From Neotabrizicola shimadae (GTDB lineage Bacteria; Pseudomonadota; Alphaproteobacteria; Rhodobacterales; Rhodobacteraceae), in the NCBI RefSeq assembly GCF_019623905.1, contig NZ_CP069370.1:3831001-3895000 (forward strand): DNA of 64,000 nt, read 5' to 3'. Below the pieces are notes generated by a model. The model saw nothing but the letters and a program-made list of their open reading frames with translations. It had not been told where the DNA came from and searched no databases. The position numbers and the translations under genes are program-made. Each line of letters opens with the position of its first letter. Position 1 is the stretch's first letter. Shown in pieces: positions 8,700 to 17,622 of this stretch.

Positions 8700-9575
8700 A
8701 TGGCAATCCGGACGGTGGGCGTCGTGGGCGCGGGGCAGATGGGCAATGGCATTGCCCATGTCTTTGCGCTGGCGGGCTATGACGTGCTGCTCAACGACAT
8801 CGCCCAGGACAGCCTGGACCGGGCGCTGGCGACGATTGACAGGAACATCGAGCGTCAGGTGGCGCGCGGCAAGGTGAGCCCGGAGGCCAAGGCCGAGGCG
8901 ATGGGGCGCATCAGCACCACGCTGATGCTGCCGGACCTGGGGCCTTCGGACCTGATCATCGAGGCCGCGACCGAGAAGGAAGTGGTGAAGCAGAAGATCT
9001 TCGACGAACTTCTGCCCTATCTGGCGCCGCAGACCATCCTGACCTCGAACACCTCGTCGATCTCGATCACCCGGCTGGCCAGCCGGACGGACCGGCCCGA
9101 GAAGTTCATGGGATTCCATTTCATGAACCCGGTGCCGGTGATGCAGCTGGTCGAGCTGATCCGCGGCATCGCCACCGACCAGCCGACCTACAACGAGCTT
9201 AAGGCGGTGGTCGAGAAGCTGGGCAAGACGGCCTCGTCTTCCGAGGACTTCCCGGCCTTCATCGTGAACCGCATCCTGATTCCGATGATCAACGAGGCGG
9301 TCTATACGCTGTACGAGGGCGTGGGGTCGGTGCAGTCGATCGACACGGCGCTGAAGCTGGGGGCCAATCACCCGATGGGGCCCTTGGAACTGGCGGATTT
9401 CATCGGGCTGGACACATGCCTGGCCATCATGAACGTGCTGTATGACGGGCTGGCGGACACCAAGTACCGACCCTGTCCGCTCTTGACCAAGTACGTCGAA
9501 GCGGGTTGGCTGGGTCGCAAGTCGCAGCGCGGGTTTTACGATTATCGGGGAGAGGCTCCGGTTCCGACGCGGTGA
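8700..9575 (+). CDS. 3-hydroxybutyryl-CoA / 3-hydroxyacyl-CoA dehydrogenase
   Basis: 291 residues of the standalone HBDH/PaaH type. The Rossmann motif Gly-Ala-Gly-Gln-Met-Gly is near residue 9. The signature Gly-Phe-His-Phe-Met-Asn-Pro-Val-Pro at about 138-146 carries the catalytic His. The C-terminal helical domain holds Asn-His-Pro-Met-Gly-Pro-Leu-Glu-Leu-Ala-Asp. It interconverts (S)-3-hydroxyacyl-CoA and acetoacetyl-CoA with NAD(P). Two ATG codons overlap at 8697 and 8700; 8700 begins the conserved sequence and GGGG lies just upstream. Members in related bacteria serve butyrate/PHB-linked metabolism and the ethylmalonyl-CoA route. The GNAT gene begins within its stop codon. Confidence 0.93.
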   Translation: MAIRTVGVVGAGQMGNGIAHVFALAGYDVLLNDIAQDSLDRALATIDRNIERQVARGKVSPEAKAEAMGRISTTLMLPDLGPSDLIIEAATEKEVVKQKIFDELLPYLAPQTILTSNTSSISITRLASRTDRPEKFMGFHFMNPVPVMQLVELIRGIATDQPTYNELKAVVEKLGKTASSSEDFPAFIVNRILIPMINEAVYTLYEGVGSVQSIDTALKLGANHPMGPLELADFIGLDTCLAIMNVLYDGLADTKYRPCPLLTKYVEAGWLGRKSQRGFYDYRGEAPVPTR

Positions 9576-10063
9576 AGCCAGAACTGGAGCCAGCGCTGCC
9601 TTCTATCGCCCCCGCTGGCGACAACGAGCGCGCGACAATTGAAAGCCTTATCCAGCTCCACCTCTACGACATGGCCGCCGTCCACCCCTTCGCAATTCGG
9701 GACGATGGCACCTATGAATACGATCTGCTGGATCAGTTCTGGCAACATACATACCTGATCCGGGTCGCCGGTGAACTGGCGGGTTTCGCACTGGTCATCG
9801 ACGGTTGCCCGATCACCGGACGGACGCCCTGCTGGTTCATGGCCGAGTTCTTTGTGCTTCGCCACCTCCGCCGCCGTTCTGTCGGAAGAGGGGCGCTGAA
9901 GGCGCTTCTGGCTTGCCACAAGGGGGCTTGGCACATTGCCTCGCAGACGACGAATCCATCCGCCGGCCGTTTCTGGTCGCGCTCGGTGGGTGCGGACAGG
10001 ACAGAGTTCGCGGCGCAGTTTGATGGCGCCGACTGGACAGTCATCTCATTCGCTTCGAAGTGA
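9572..10063 (+). CDS. GNAT family acetyltransferase
   Basis: 163 residues from the GTG at 9572, which overlaps the preceding stop as GTGA; an ATG at 9506 would need a long overlap and is less likely. It shows an acceptor-side Tyr-Leu-Ile-Arg-Val-Ala-Gly-Glu-Leu-Ala-Gly-Phe-Ala-Leu-Val strand. The acetyl-CoA loop reads Arg-Arg-Arg-Ser-Val-Gly-Arg-Gly-Ala. The end is typical of small GNAT proteins. Base use looks less GC-biased than in its neighbours (for example ACAATT and AGCCTT codons), so recent acquisition is possible. The substrate is unknown. Confidence 0.75.
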   Translation: MKPELEPALPSIAPAGDNERATIESLIQLHLYDMAAVHPFAIRDDGTYEYDLLDQFWQHTYLIRVAGELAGFALVIDGCPITGRTPCWFMAEFFVLRHLRRRSVGRGALKALLACHKGAWHIASQTTNPSAGRFWSRSVGADRTEFAAQFDGADWTVISFASK

Positions 10064-10081
10064 ACCGCTGGCGAAGGTCGC

Positions 10082-10957
10082 CTACTTCCCCAACGCCAGC
10101 GTCGTCTCGCGCAACCAGGCGAGGAAGCCCCGCGGGTTGCCTTCCCACTCCTTCAGCACCGAAGCCGGGATGGGCTCGCCGACATGGGGTCGTTGCGGCT
10201 TGTTCAGGGCGCGGCGGATTTCATAGAGCAAGAGGCCCTGGCGCGGTGTGTCGCCCAGCTGGTTGGCGATCTGGAAGAGCCGCGAGTTCTGGCCGGTGAA
10301 GCGGATCGGCACGATGGTCGCGCCCGAGGAGCGGACGATCTTGTGGGTGAAGACGTTCCACTCACCCTCGACGGCGGGGCCCCACCAGCCCGGCGACATG
10401 GCGACCTTCCCCGCGGGGAAGAGGATGATGGCGCCCCCGGCCTTGAGATGCTTCATCGTGTCGTCGCGCATCTGCAGGCCAAGCTCGCGGGAATTGTCCT
10501 CGTGCGGGAAGGGCACGGGGATCATGAATTCCTCGATCTCGGGGATGCCGGTCAGGAGCGAGCGGGTGAGGATCTTGAAGTCGGGCCGGCGGCGGGCGAC
10601 CATTTCGCACAGGATCATGCCATCGACCAGGCCATGCGGATGGTTGGCGGCGATGACGACCGGGCCGGTGGCGGGGATGCGGGCGATTTCCTCGGGCGGG
10701 GTCTGGATGTCGATCCCCATCTGGCGGATCGCCTTGGGCCAGAAGGGCACGCCGAAGGGCGCGCCAGAGCGTTCGAACTGGCGGATGAGGTAAAGAAGCT
10801 TCGGCTTGGCCGTCAGCCATTCGATGGTGCGGATCGCGTTGGCCTTGAGCGGGTTCTTGAACGTTCCGGCATAGGACAGCCGGCGCATGTCATAGGCCCT
10901 GGCCACCGTGTGGCGGGCCGCACCGGCGTTGTCTTGCGTTGTATCTGCCTCAGTCAC
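10082..10957 (-). CDS. PlsC-like lysophospholipid acyltransferase family protein
   Basis: 291 residues from a GTG at 10957 with GGGGGAAGG upstream; a GTG at 10978 is possible but lies before that ribosome site. The acyltransferase block reads Ala-Ala-Asn-His-Pro-His-Gly-Leu-Val-Asp-Gly. The second block Leu-Phe-Pro-Ala-Gly-Lys-Val replaces the usual Phe-Pro-Glu-Gly-Thr. Counted from the first His, the motif is HX5D rather than the usual HX4D. It probably acylates a lysophospholipid or aminolipid at the inner membrane. Its end faces the GNAT gene end 18 bases away. Upstream lies the HPr operon on the same strand. Confidence 0.75.
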   Translation of the reverse strand: MTEADTTQDNAGAARHTVARAYDMRRLSYAGTFKNPLKANAIRTIEWLTAKPKLLYLIRQFERSGAPFGVPFWPKAIRQMGIDIQTPPEEIARIPATGPVVIAANHPHGLVDGMILCEMVARRRPDFKILTRSLLTGIPEIEEFMIPVPFPHEDNSRELGLQMRDDTMKHLKAGGAIILFPAGKVAMSPGWWGPAVEGEWNVFTHKIVRSSGATIVPIRFTGQNSRLFQIANQLGDTPRQGLLLYEIRRALNKPQRPHVGEPIPASVLKEWEGNPRGFLAWLRETTLALGK

Positions 10958-10989
10958 GCGGACGAGCCTTCCCCCCACAGCGGCCGAGA

Positions 10990-11268
10990 TCAGTAGTCCT
11001 CGCCGAACTTGCCGGCCACCAGCGCCTGAAGCGCATCGGCGAGCTTTTCGGCTTCGGCGCCGCTGGTTTCGACCTCAATAGTGGTTCCGCGCGAGGCTGC
11101 CAACATCAAAAGCCCCATGATCGAGTCGCCAGAGACCGTCATCCCGTCTTTCGAGACCTCGGCCTTGGCGTCATGCGCCTCGACCACCTCGACAAACTTG
11201 GCGGAAGCGCGGGCGTGCAGGCCCTTTTCGTTCACGATGCGGAAGCTGCGGGCGATGGTCGTCGTCAA
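10990..11268 (-). CDS. HPr family phosphocarrier protein
   Basis: 92 residues. The phosphorylation site is Gly-Leu-His-Ala-Arg-Ala-Ser with His18. The regulatory serine region reads Gly-Asp-Ser-Ile-Met-Gly-Leu, with Ser49 equivalent to Ser46 of classical HPr. It receives phosphate from enzyme I (not in this window), and Ser49 is the expected target of the HprK encoded three genes upstream. With a lone EIIA-Man-like protein and no sugar-specific EIIB/EIIC here, this is best read as a regulatory phosphorelay rather than sugar import. It starts 3 bases after the EIIA gene. Confidence 0.95.
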   Translation of the reverse strand: MTTTIARSFRIVNEKGLHARASAKFVEVVEAHDAKAEVSKDGMTVSGDSIMGLLMLAASRGTTIEVETSGAEAEKLADALQALVAGKFGEDY

Positions 11269-11271
11269 GGT

Positions 11272-11667
11272 TCAGTCACCTCCGCCGAGATCGAGGCTGT
11301 TGATGTATTTGCGTCCCGCATCCAGCGCGGCCGCGACGGCATCACGGACGGGCAGGTCGCGGGATTTGGCCAGCTTGATCAGCATCGGCAGATTCGCGCC
11401 ATAGACGATGCGCCGGCCCGAGCCGGCGCAGGCCATGAGCGAGAGGTTCGAGGGCGAGCCGCCGAACATGTCGGTCACGACCACGACGCCCTGTCCAGTG
11501 TCGACATCGTCAGCGGCGGCGCAGATCTCTTCCTGCTTGCGGGCACGGTTGTGATCGTCCTCGATGGCGATCGCGCGCATTCCGGTTTGCGGGCCAACGA
11601 CATGCTCGACCGCCGCGAGGTATTCTCGTGCGAGCCCGCCATGCGCGACGATCACGATGCCGATCAA
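11272..11667 (-). CDS. PTS EIIA component, mannose (Man) family
   Basis: 131 residues beginning at a TTG (11667) whose last bases form part of the rapZ stop (TTGA). The N-terminus [10 protein letters not shown] places the phosphorylatable His at residue 9. The Asp-Met-Phe-Gly-Gly-Ser-Pro-Ser-Asn segment is typical of EIIA-Man. Alphaproteobacterial versions act as regulators that sense phosphorylation state rather than as transporter parts; I see no EIIB/EIIC/EIID partners. The TTG start and tight overlap suggest translational coupling to rapZ. Confidence 0.9.
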   Translation of the reverse strand: MIGIVIVAHGGLAREYLAAVEHVVGPQTGMRAIAIEDDHNRARKQEEICAAADDVDTGQGVVVVTDMFGGSPSNLSLMACAGSGRRIVYGANLPMLIKLAKSRDLPVRDAVAAALDAGRKYINSLDLGGGD

Positions 11668-12578
11668 GGACCGCCTGCCCCCGCCTTCGCCGCCGGCAAT
11701 GCTGCTGCGCGGCGTTCCAGTTCCCGGTGACGTTTTGACACCGGCCAGCCGGCTTCTGCAAGCGCCTTGCCCATCTCTTCCGCAACGGCAACGCTGCGGT
11801 GTTGCCCGCCGGTACACCCGAAGCCGATGGTCAGATGTGCCTTGCCCTCGTCCAGCTGAGCCGGGAGGAGCAAGAGCAGGAGATCGGTCACCTTGCGGAT
11901 GAAGGCGGCATGGCGCGGGTCGGCGGCGATATGGGCCGCGACGGCCGGGTCGCGGCCATCGAGATTGCGCAGGGCCGGGACCCAATAGGGATTCTTCAGA
12001 AACCGGCAGTCGAAGACCATGTCCACGCCACGCGGCAGGCCGCGCTTGTAGGAAAAGCTCTGGACCGAGACGGCCAGCCGCCTGGCGCCTTGCGGTGCGA
12101 ACCAGATCGCAAGTTCGGCCTTCAGGTCATGGGGCGACATTTCGGTCGTGTCGATCAGGTGATCGGCCCGCACGCGGATGGGGGCAAGAAGATCGCCCTC
12201 GCGCTCGACCCCTTCGGCGGGTGTGTCGTCGGGCGCCATCGGGTGCCGGCGGCGTGTCTCGCCATAGCGGCGGACCAGTTCGGCCGGGGCACAATCGAGA
12301 TACAGCACTTCCAGCGACACGCGGGGGTCGCGGGTCAGCTCGTCGATCAGCTCGATCAGGGCGGTGGCGTTGAAGTCGCGGTTGCGCACGTCAAGACCAA
12401 GCGCGATGGGCCGGCCGATCGGCGGGCCCTCGATCAGGCGGGGAACCAGGGTGAGGGGAAGGTTGTCGATGGTTTCGTAGCCCATGTCTTCCAGCGCGGC
12501 GATAGCCGTGCTGCGCCCGGCGCCCGAGGGGCCGGTGACAAGGACGAAGCGGTGGTCCGGGCTGGCAGATTCGGTCAT
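11664..12578 (-). CDS. rapZ: RapZ / YvcJ family nucleotide-binding protein
   Basis: 304 residues. The N-terminal P-loop reads Gly-Pro-Ser-Gly-Ala-Gly-Arg-Ser, with Arg where the Walker lysine is usual. The conserved Gly-Tyr-Glu-Thr-Ile-Asp-Asn-Leu-Pro follows. The C-terminal domain has [11 protein letters not shown]. In E. coli RapZ directs RNase E to the GlmZ sRNA; in alphaproteobacteria the function is less defined but the gene commonly sits between hprK and the EIIA gene, as here. It follows hprK by 9 bases. Confidence 0.92.
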   Translation of the reverse strand: MTESASPDHRFVLVTGPSGAGRSTAIAALEDMGYETIDNLPLTLVPRLIEGPPIGRPIALGLDVRNRDFNATALIELIDELTRDPRVSLEVLYLDCAPAELVRRYGETRRRHPMAPDDTPAEGVEREGDLLAPIRVRADHLIDTTEMSPHDLKAELAIWFAPQGARRLAVSVQSFSYKRGLPRGVDMVFDCRFLKNPYWVPALRNLDGRDPAVAAHIAADPRHAAFIRKVTDLLLLLLPAQLDEGKAHLTIGFGCTGGQHRSVAVAEEMGKALAEAGWPVSKRHRELERRAAALPAAKAGAGGP

Positions 12579-12587
12579 CCGGCGGGC

Positions 12588-13040
12588 TCAGGCTTGGCGG
12601 CCGCAGCGCAGATGCTGCAACAGCGAGACAACAAGATGGTCCGAGAGCGGGCCGAGGGCAAGGTCAAGCGCGATACCGTGAACTGCGAGGTGTCGTCGCG
12701 GGGGAAGTCGTTCGGTTTCGGCCTGGCCAAGGTCCACCGCCAGGACAAGTGGCGCCTCGGCCAGCGGGTCGGCGCGCAGGATGCCGATGCCCCGCGCCTC
12801 GATCAGGCCGGACAGGGCGGGGGGGCTACTGGCGATGAGGTTGCCGTCGCGCGGCTGGATGACGCACCGGTCATCGGCCACCAACCGGGCGCCAAGGGCC
12901 ATCAGCCGCAGCGCGAGAGAGGATTTTCCCGCGCCGGATGGGCCCAGGATCAGGAGCCCGCGCCCCTCGATGGCGATGCAGCTGGCATGGATCGTGTCGG
13001 GGGCGGGTCCGGCGGGCGGCGGTTCGGGCGTGCCGGTCAC
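12588..13040 (-). CDS. hprK: HPr kinase/phosphatase, short alphaproteobacterial form
   Basis: 150 residues, about half the length of Gram-positive HprK and lacking its N-terminal domain, as is normal in alphaproteobacteria. The P-loop is Gly-Pro-Ser-Gly-Ala-Gly-Lys-Ser-Ser near residue 33. The Leu-Val-Ala-Asp-Asp-Arg motif and a Gly-Ile-Gly-Ile-Leu segment follow. It is expected to phosphorylate the serine of HPr. The start overlaps the chvG stop by 4 bases, linking the two-component system to the phosphotransferase genes. The N-terminal 20 residues are Pro-rich and poorly conserved. Confidence 0.9.
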   Translation of the reverse strand: MTGTPEPPPAGPAPDTIHASCIAIEGRGLLILGPSGAGKSSLALRLMALGARLVADDRCVIQPRDGNLIASSPPALSGLIEARGIGILRADPLAEAPLVLAVDLGQAETERLPPRRHLAVHGIALDLALGPLSDHLVVSLLQHLRCGRQA

Positions 13041-14773
13041 ACCGGCAGGCCCACCACAAAGCGCGCGCCGAGCGGGTCGGAGGTGGCGTCAGCCTGGGTC
13101 GGGCGGATGTTTTCTGCCCAGATCACCCCGCCATGCGCTTCAACGATCTGCTTCGAGATCGACAGGCCGAGACCCGAGTTGTTGCCGAAATGGGTTGGCG
13201 GCCGGTCCGAGTAGAAGCGCTTGAAGATCTTGGTCAGCGCCTGTTCGGGGATGCCGGGGCCGGTATCCTCTACCACCACGAGTACCCGGTTCTCGCGCTT
13301 GCGCGCCCAGACGCGGACGGCGTCGCCTTCCTCGCAGAAGGAAATGGCATTGGTGATGAGGTTGACGAAGACCTGCGCCAGCCGCGCCTCCAGCCCGCGG
13401 ATGACGACCGGGTCCTGCGGGAAATCGGTGATGAGTTCGACGCCCTTCTCGCTGGCCTGCTTGCCCAGGTGTTCCGACAGGCTGGACAAGGTGCGGATGA
13501 GATTGAATTCCTCTTCCTCTTCCTTGACCAGTTCGCTGTCCAGCCGCGAGGCGTTGGAGATGTCGCTGACCAGCCGGTCCAGCCGGCGCACGTCATGTTC
13601 GATCACGTCCAGCAGCTTTTCGCGGTGTTCTTCCTTCTTGACCATGCGCAGCGAGCCGACAGCCGAGCGCAGCGAGGCGAGCGGGTTCTTGATCTCGTGC
13701 GCGACGTCGGCGGCGAACTGTTCGTTCGCGTCGATGCGGTCGTAAAGCGCGGCCACCATGCCGCGCATGGCGACGGAAAGGCGGCCGATTTCGTCGGGCC
13801 GGGCGGTCAGGTCGGGGATGCGGACGCGACCGGGCGTCATGCGGCGGGCGTCGCGGTCCCGCCCGATCTCGGCCGCGGCGGCAAGGTCGGACAGAGGGTT
13901 CGCGATGGTCGAGGCCAGAACAAGCGACAGGCCGATCGAGACGAGCAGCGCGATGACGAACATCTGCAGCACCTGTTCGCGTTCAAAGCGGACCAGGCGG
14001 TCGATCTCGCCGGCGGCGGAGGTCAGGGCGACGACGCCGGTGACTTCGCCGGCCTGCCAGACAGGCGTGGCGACCGAGAAGAGCGTGCCGCCTTCGGAAT
14101 CTCGGCTGGTCCGGGCGGTGGTCTCGCCGGCCTTGGCATCCTGGAACAGCGCGGTCGCATTGGCGCGCGCATCGTATTTGACGGTGGCGATGTCGGTGGT
14201 GGAGATCAGGGACGAGACCCCGTTCCAGACGGCGTTCAGGAAATCGGTGATGACGGTTGAACGCTGGTCACCCTCGGGCTTGGCGGCCTGTTGCGCGCCG
14301 ATCCCGGTGGCGACCATCTGGCCGCTCTTGTCGAAGAGAAAGACTTCGACACCCGGTCCGATGTTGGCGCCTTCAAGCGCGGAAGCCATGTCCGCCCCCG
14401 GAAGGGCGCCGGCCGAGCGGGCCGCGACGACATCGGCCAGAAGCCGTGCTTCGGTCACCAGAGCCTGTTCGCGCTGCAACACCAGGCTGTCCTTGAACGG
14501 ATTGAGGAACAGCACGCCCACCACCATGACGACCAGCGCCATGAGGTTGAAGATCACGATCTTGCGGGCCAGCGGCGAACGGTTCAGCGAGACGAAGCTG
14601 CCGCGCCCCCGACGTTCTAGCAGGTCGGGATCGACGGAAACCTCGGGCGAAACCCAATCTTCGCCCAGAAGCACGTCATTGGGACGCGCATTGGCGTCCT
14701 GATCGGGTGCGGGGCGCTTTGGCCCGCCGACGGGGCGTGCATCCGGCAAAGGCATGCGAGGGGCGGCGGTCAT
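13037..14773 (-). CDS. chvG: ChvG-type sensor histidine kinase
   Basis: 578 residues. A cytoplasmic Pro-rich N-terminus precedes membrane helix 1 at about 71-91. A periplasmic sensor domain of around 180 residues, a second helix and a HAMP-like linker follow. The phosphoacceptor block reads Val-Ala-His-Glu-Ile-Lys-Asn-Pro-Leu, and the kinase domain has Asn, Gly-Pro-Gly-Ile-Pro and Gly-Leu-Gly-Leu-Ser boxes. ChvG/ExoS sensors respond to acid and envelope stress in rhizobia and Agrobacterium. It overlaps chvI and hprK by 4 bases on each side. Confidence 0.93.
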   Translation of the reverse strand: MTAAPRMPLPDARPVGGPKRPAPDQDANARPNDVLLGEDWVSPEVSVDPDLLERRGRGSFVSLNRSPLARKIVIFNLMALVVMVVGVLFLNPFKDSLVLQREQALVTEARLLADVVAARSAGALPGADMASALEGANIGPGVEVFLFDKSGQMVATGIGAQQAAKPEGDQRSTVITDFLNAVWNGVSSLISTTDIATVKYDARANATALFQDAKAGETTARTSRDSEGGTLFSVATPVWQAGEVTGVVALTSAAGEIDRLVRFEREQVLQMFVIALLVSIGLSLVLASTIANPLSDLAAAAEIGRDRDARRMTPGRVRIPDLTARPDEIGRLSVAMRGMVAALYDRIDANEQFAADVAHEIKNPLASLRSAVGSLRMVKKEEHREKLLDVIEHDVRRLDRLVSDISNASRLDSELVKEEEEEFNLIRTLSSLSEHLGKQASEKGVELITDFPQDPVVIRGLEARLAQVFVNLITNAISFCEEGDAVRVWARKRENRVLVVVEDTGPGIPEQALTKIFKRFYSDRPPTHFGNNSGLGLSISKQIVEAHGGVIWAENIRPTQADATSDPLGARFVVGLPV

Positions 14774-15471
14774 TCTTCGTTGTAGCGATAGCCGATGCCA
14801 TAAAGGGTTTCGATCGCGGAGAAATCCGGGTCGACGCTGCGCATCTTCTTGCGCAGGCGCTTGATGTGGCTGTCGATGGTGCGGTCGTCGACATAGACCT
14901 GATCATCATAGGCCACGTCCATCAGCTGGTCGCGGCTTTTCACGAAGCCCGGTCGCTGTGCCAGGGCCTGAAGCAGCATGAACTCGGTCACGGTGAGCGA
15001 GACGTCGAGCCCTTTCCAGGTGACGGAGTGGCGCAGCGGGTCCATCCGAAGGTTCCCGCGCTCCATGATCTTGTTTTCTTCGGTGACGGCGACTTCACCG
15101 GAATGAATCGCCTCCTGCCGGCGCAGCAGCGCGCGGATGCGTTCCACCAGAAGCCGTTGCGAGAAGGGCTTTTTCACATAATCGTCGGCGCCCATGCGCA
15201 GACCGAGAACCTCGTCGATCTCGTCATCTTTCGAAGTGAGGAAGATGATCGGCATCGAGGTCTTCTGGCGCAGGCGCTGGAGCAGGTCCATGCCGTCCAT
15301 GCGCGGCATCTTTATGTCAAGCACCGCCATGTCCGGCATTCGGCGATTGAAGGCGTCAAGGGCGGACTGGCCGTCGTTATAGGTTTCCACCTCGAACCCT
15401 TCGGCTTCGAGGGTTATGGAAACGGACGTCAGGATGTTCCTGTCGTCATCTACCAGCGCGATGCGTGACAT
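14770..15471 (-). CDS. chvI: ChvI-type OmpR/PhoB response regulator
   Basis: 233 residues from the ATG at 15471, which begins the conserved Ser-Arg-Ile-Ala-Leu-Val-Asp-Asp-Asp and has AGGA upstream. The receiver domain has the acidic pair near residue 10, Asp in Ala-Val-Leu-Asp-Ile-Lys-Met-Pro, and Lys in Tyr-Val-Lys-Lys-Pro-Phe. A winged-helix DNA-binding domain follows, ending Leu-Tyr-Gly-Ile-Gly-Tyr-Arg-Tyr. It is first in the operon chvI-chvG-hprK-rapZ-EIIA-HPr and divergent from pckA. The pairing with pckA is also known in Sinorhizobium and Agrobacterium. Confidence 0.94.
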   Translation of the reverse strand: MSRIALVDDDRNILTSVSITLEAEGFEVETYNDGQSALDAFNRRMPDMAVLDIKMPRMDGMDLLQRLRQKTSMPIIFLTSKDDEIDEVLGLRMGADDYVKKPFSQRLLVERIRALLRRQEAIHSGEVAVTEENKIMERGNLRMDPLRHSVTWKGLDVSLTVTEFMLLQALAQRPGFVKSRDQLMDVAYDDQVYVDDRTIDSHIKRLRKKMRSVDPDFSAIETLYGIGYRYNEE

Positions 15472-15812
15472 TCTGGTGATCCTACTGCTCAATGTGTTCT
15501 TTTTTGGGCATCTTGCGGTTTTCGGCCGACGGAATCAACCGCCCTGTGCGAATCACTGGGCCGGTGGTGCCAATCCAGCGCCAAAATCCCGAAGGAATGA
15601 CTAATTTGCCTCAGTCTGTGGCGCCGGGGCCCGGGGCTGCGAAATGGTTGCGCTAAACCTGAAGTGGTTGCGCTAACTGTGCCAAAGCGTCCTGTTCCTG
15701 TGGTTTATCCGCATGTTATAGGGAAGTTGCGGATGCGCAGGACAGAGCGCATGTCGCGGGCAACCCATTGGCCCCGGTTGCCTTTCTGAATCGACTTTCG
15801 GGAGCTTGCACC
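15472..15812. promoter_or_regulatory. Divergent chvI/pckA promoter region with a 20-base-spaced direct repeat
   Basis: The 341-base region holds promoters for chvI (leftward) and pckA (rightward). At 15641-15656 and 15661-15676 it contains two copies of a 16-base element, GAAATGGTTGCGCTAA and GAAGTGGTTGCGCTAA, exactly 20 bases apart (two helical turns) and differing at one base. Direct repeats on one face of the helix are the usual binding mode of OmpR/PhoB regulators, so ChvI is the obvious candidate. The pckA ribosome site GGAG is at 15801. Nothing else is recognisable. Confidence 0.6.
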
Positions 15813-17411
15813 ATGATCACCGGCCGCGTTAACCCCGCGCAGACACTTGAGACCCAGGGCATCACGGGGCTTGGCACCGTCTATTACAACCAGATCGAGC
15901 CGGCGCTTGTGCAGGCGGCGATCGGGCGTGGCGAAGGGACCCTGGGAAAGGGCGGTGCGTTCCTGTGCACCACGGGCCAGTTCACCGGCCGCTCGCCCAA
16001 GGACAAATTCGTGGTCCGGACGCCTTCGGTGGAGGATACGGTCTGGTGGGAAAACAACGCGCCCATGGCGCCGGACGCCTTTGATCGGCTGGAAGCCGAC
16101 ATGCTGGCGCATATGAAGGGCCGCGAGTTCTTTGTGCAGGATTTGTATGCCGGGGCCGACCCCGTGCACCGGCTGGACGTGCGGATGGTGACGGAGCTTG
16201 CCTGGCATGGCCTGTTCATCCGCCACATGCTGCGCCGGCCCGAACGGACGGACCTGGATGGTTTCGTGCCGGAATGGACCGTCATCAACGTTCCGTCGTT
16301 CAAGGCCGACCCCAAGCGGCACGGCTGCCGCACCGAGACGGTGATTGCCCTGAACTTCGACAAGAAGCGCGTGCTGATCGCCAACACGGCCTATGCGGGC
16401 GAGAACAAGAAGTCGGTCTTCACGATCATGAACTATGTCCTGCCGGGCAAGGGCGTGATGGCGATGCACTGCTCGGCCAACCATGCCATCGGCAATCCGG
16501 TGGACGCGGCGATCTTCTTCGGGCTGTCGGGCACCGGCAAGACCACGCTGTCGGCCGACCCCTCGCGCACGCTGATCGGCGATGACGAGCACGGCTGGTC
16601 GGAGCGGGGCACCTTCAACTTCGAGGGTGGCTGCTATGCAAAGACCATCAACCTGAACCCCGAGGCAGAGCCCGAGATCTATGCCACGACCTCGAAGTTC
16701 GCGACGGTGGTCGAGAACATGGTCTTTGATCCCGAGACTCTGGAGCTGGACTTCGCAGACAACTCGCTGACGGACAACACTCGCTGTGCCTATCCGCTGG
16801 AGTACATCTCGAACGCCTCGCCGACCGGGCTGGGCGGGCATCCGAAGAACATCATCATGCTGACCTGCGATGCCTTCGGGGTGCTGCCGCCCATCGCGCG
16901 GCTGACGCCGGCGCAGGCGATGTATCACTTCCTGTCGGGCTTCACCTCGAAGGTGGCCGGGACCGAGCGGGGCATCACCGAGCCGCAGCCGACCTTCTCG
17001 ACCTGCTTTGGCGCGCCGTTCATGCCGCGGCGGCCGGAGGCCTATGGCAAGCTGCTGCAGGAGAAGATCGCCAAGCACGGGGCGACCTGCTGGCTGGTGA
17101 ACACCGGCTGGACGGGCGGGGCCTATGGCGAGGGCAAGCGGATGCCGATCAAGGCGACGCGGGCGCTGCTGCACGCGGCGCTGGATGGGTCGCTGAACAA
17201 TGCCGAGTTCCGGAAGGACCCGAACTTCGGGTTCGAGGTTCCGGTGGCGGTGCATGACGTGGACCCGGGGCTTCTGGACCCGCGGTCGACCTGGGCGCAT
17301 CCGGCGGCCTATGACAGGCAGGCCCGCAAGCTGGTGGAGATGTTTGCCGAGAATTTCGGGCAGTATGTGCCCTTCATCGACGACGACGTGAAGGCGGCGG
17401 CGATCGGCTGA
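15813..17411 (+). CDS. pckA: Phosphoenolpyruvate carboxykinase (ATP)
   Basis: 532 residues from the ATG at 15813, with GGAG eight bases upstream; an earlier in-frame ATG at 15768 lacks a ribosome site. The kinase P-loop Gly-Leu-Ser-Gly-Thr-Gly-Lys-Thr-Thr is at about 233-241. The [15 protein letters not shown] block and a Gly-Arg-Ser-Pro-Lys-Asp-Lys-Phe oxaloacetate-binding segment are present. It converts oxaloacetate and ATP to phosphoenolpyruvate and CO2, the first committed step of gluconeogenesis. That suits growth on acids assimilated through the ethylmalonyl-CoA pathway. A perfect palindromic terminator follows. Confidence 0.97.
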   Translation: MITGRVNPAQTLETQGITGLGTVYYNQIEPALVQAAIGRGEGTLGKGGAFLCTTGQFTGRSPKDKFVVRTPSVEDTVWWENNAPMAPDAFDRLEADMLAHMKGREFFVQDLYAGADPVHRLDVRMVTELAWHGLFIRHMLRRPERTDLDGFVPEWTVINVPSFKADPKRHGCRTETVIALNFDKKRVLIANTAYAGENKKSVFTIMNYVLPGKGVMAMHCSANHAIGNPVDAAIFFGLSGTGKTTLSADPSRTLIGDDEHGWSERGTFNFEGGCYAKTINLNPEAEPEIYATTSKFATVVENMVFDPETLELDFADNSLTDNTRCAYPLEYISNASPTGLGGHPKNIIMLTCDAFGVLPPIARLTPAQAMYHFLSGFTSKVAGTERGITEPQPTFSTCFGAPFMPRRPEAYGKLLQEKIAKHGATCWLVNTGWTGGAYGEGKRMPIKATRALLHAALDGSLNNAEFRKDPNFGFEVPVAVHDVDPGLLDPRSTWAHPAAYDRQARKLVEMFAENFGQYVPFIDDDVKAAAIG

Positions 17412-17433
17412 GCCTGCCCTACCCGGCGTGGCC

Positions 17434-17463
17434 AAAGAGGCGTCCGAGCTCGGACGCCTCTTT
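17434..17463 (+). terminator. Palindromic terminator after pckA
   Basis: A 30-base perfect palindrome with 15-base arms (AAAGAGGCGTCCGAG and its complement) begins 23 bases after the pckA stop and ends in TTT. The inner 20 bases recur exactly at 58182-58201. Confidence 0.8.
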
Positions 17464-17622
17464 GCATTCAAGTATATCAATGGCTTGCGCGCGCGGATTC
17501 ATGGGCGGTTAACGCTGTTCCCGCCGCGGTTCGCATAGCGGATAGACTGCTTCAGCCCGTGGCGGCATTGAGGGATGGCCGGTGACGGCCTTTGCCCCTG
17601 CCTTCCCAAATGGGATTGCCTC

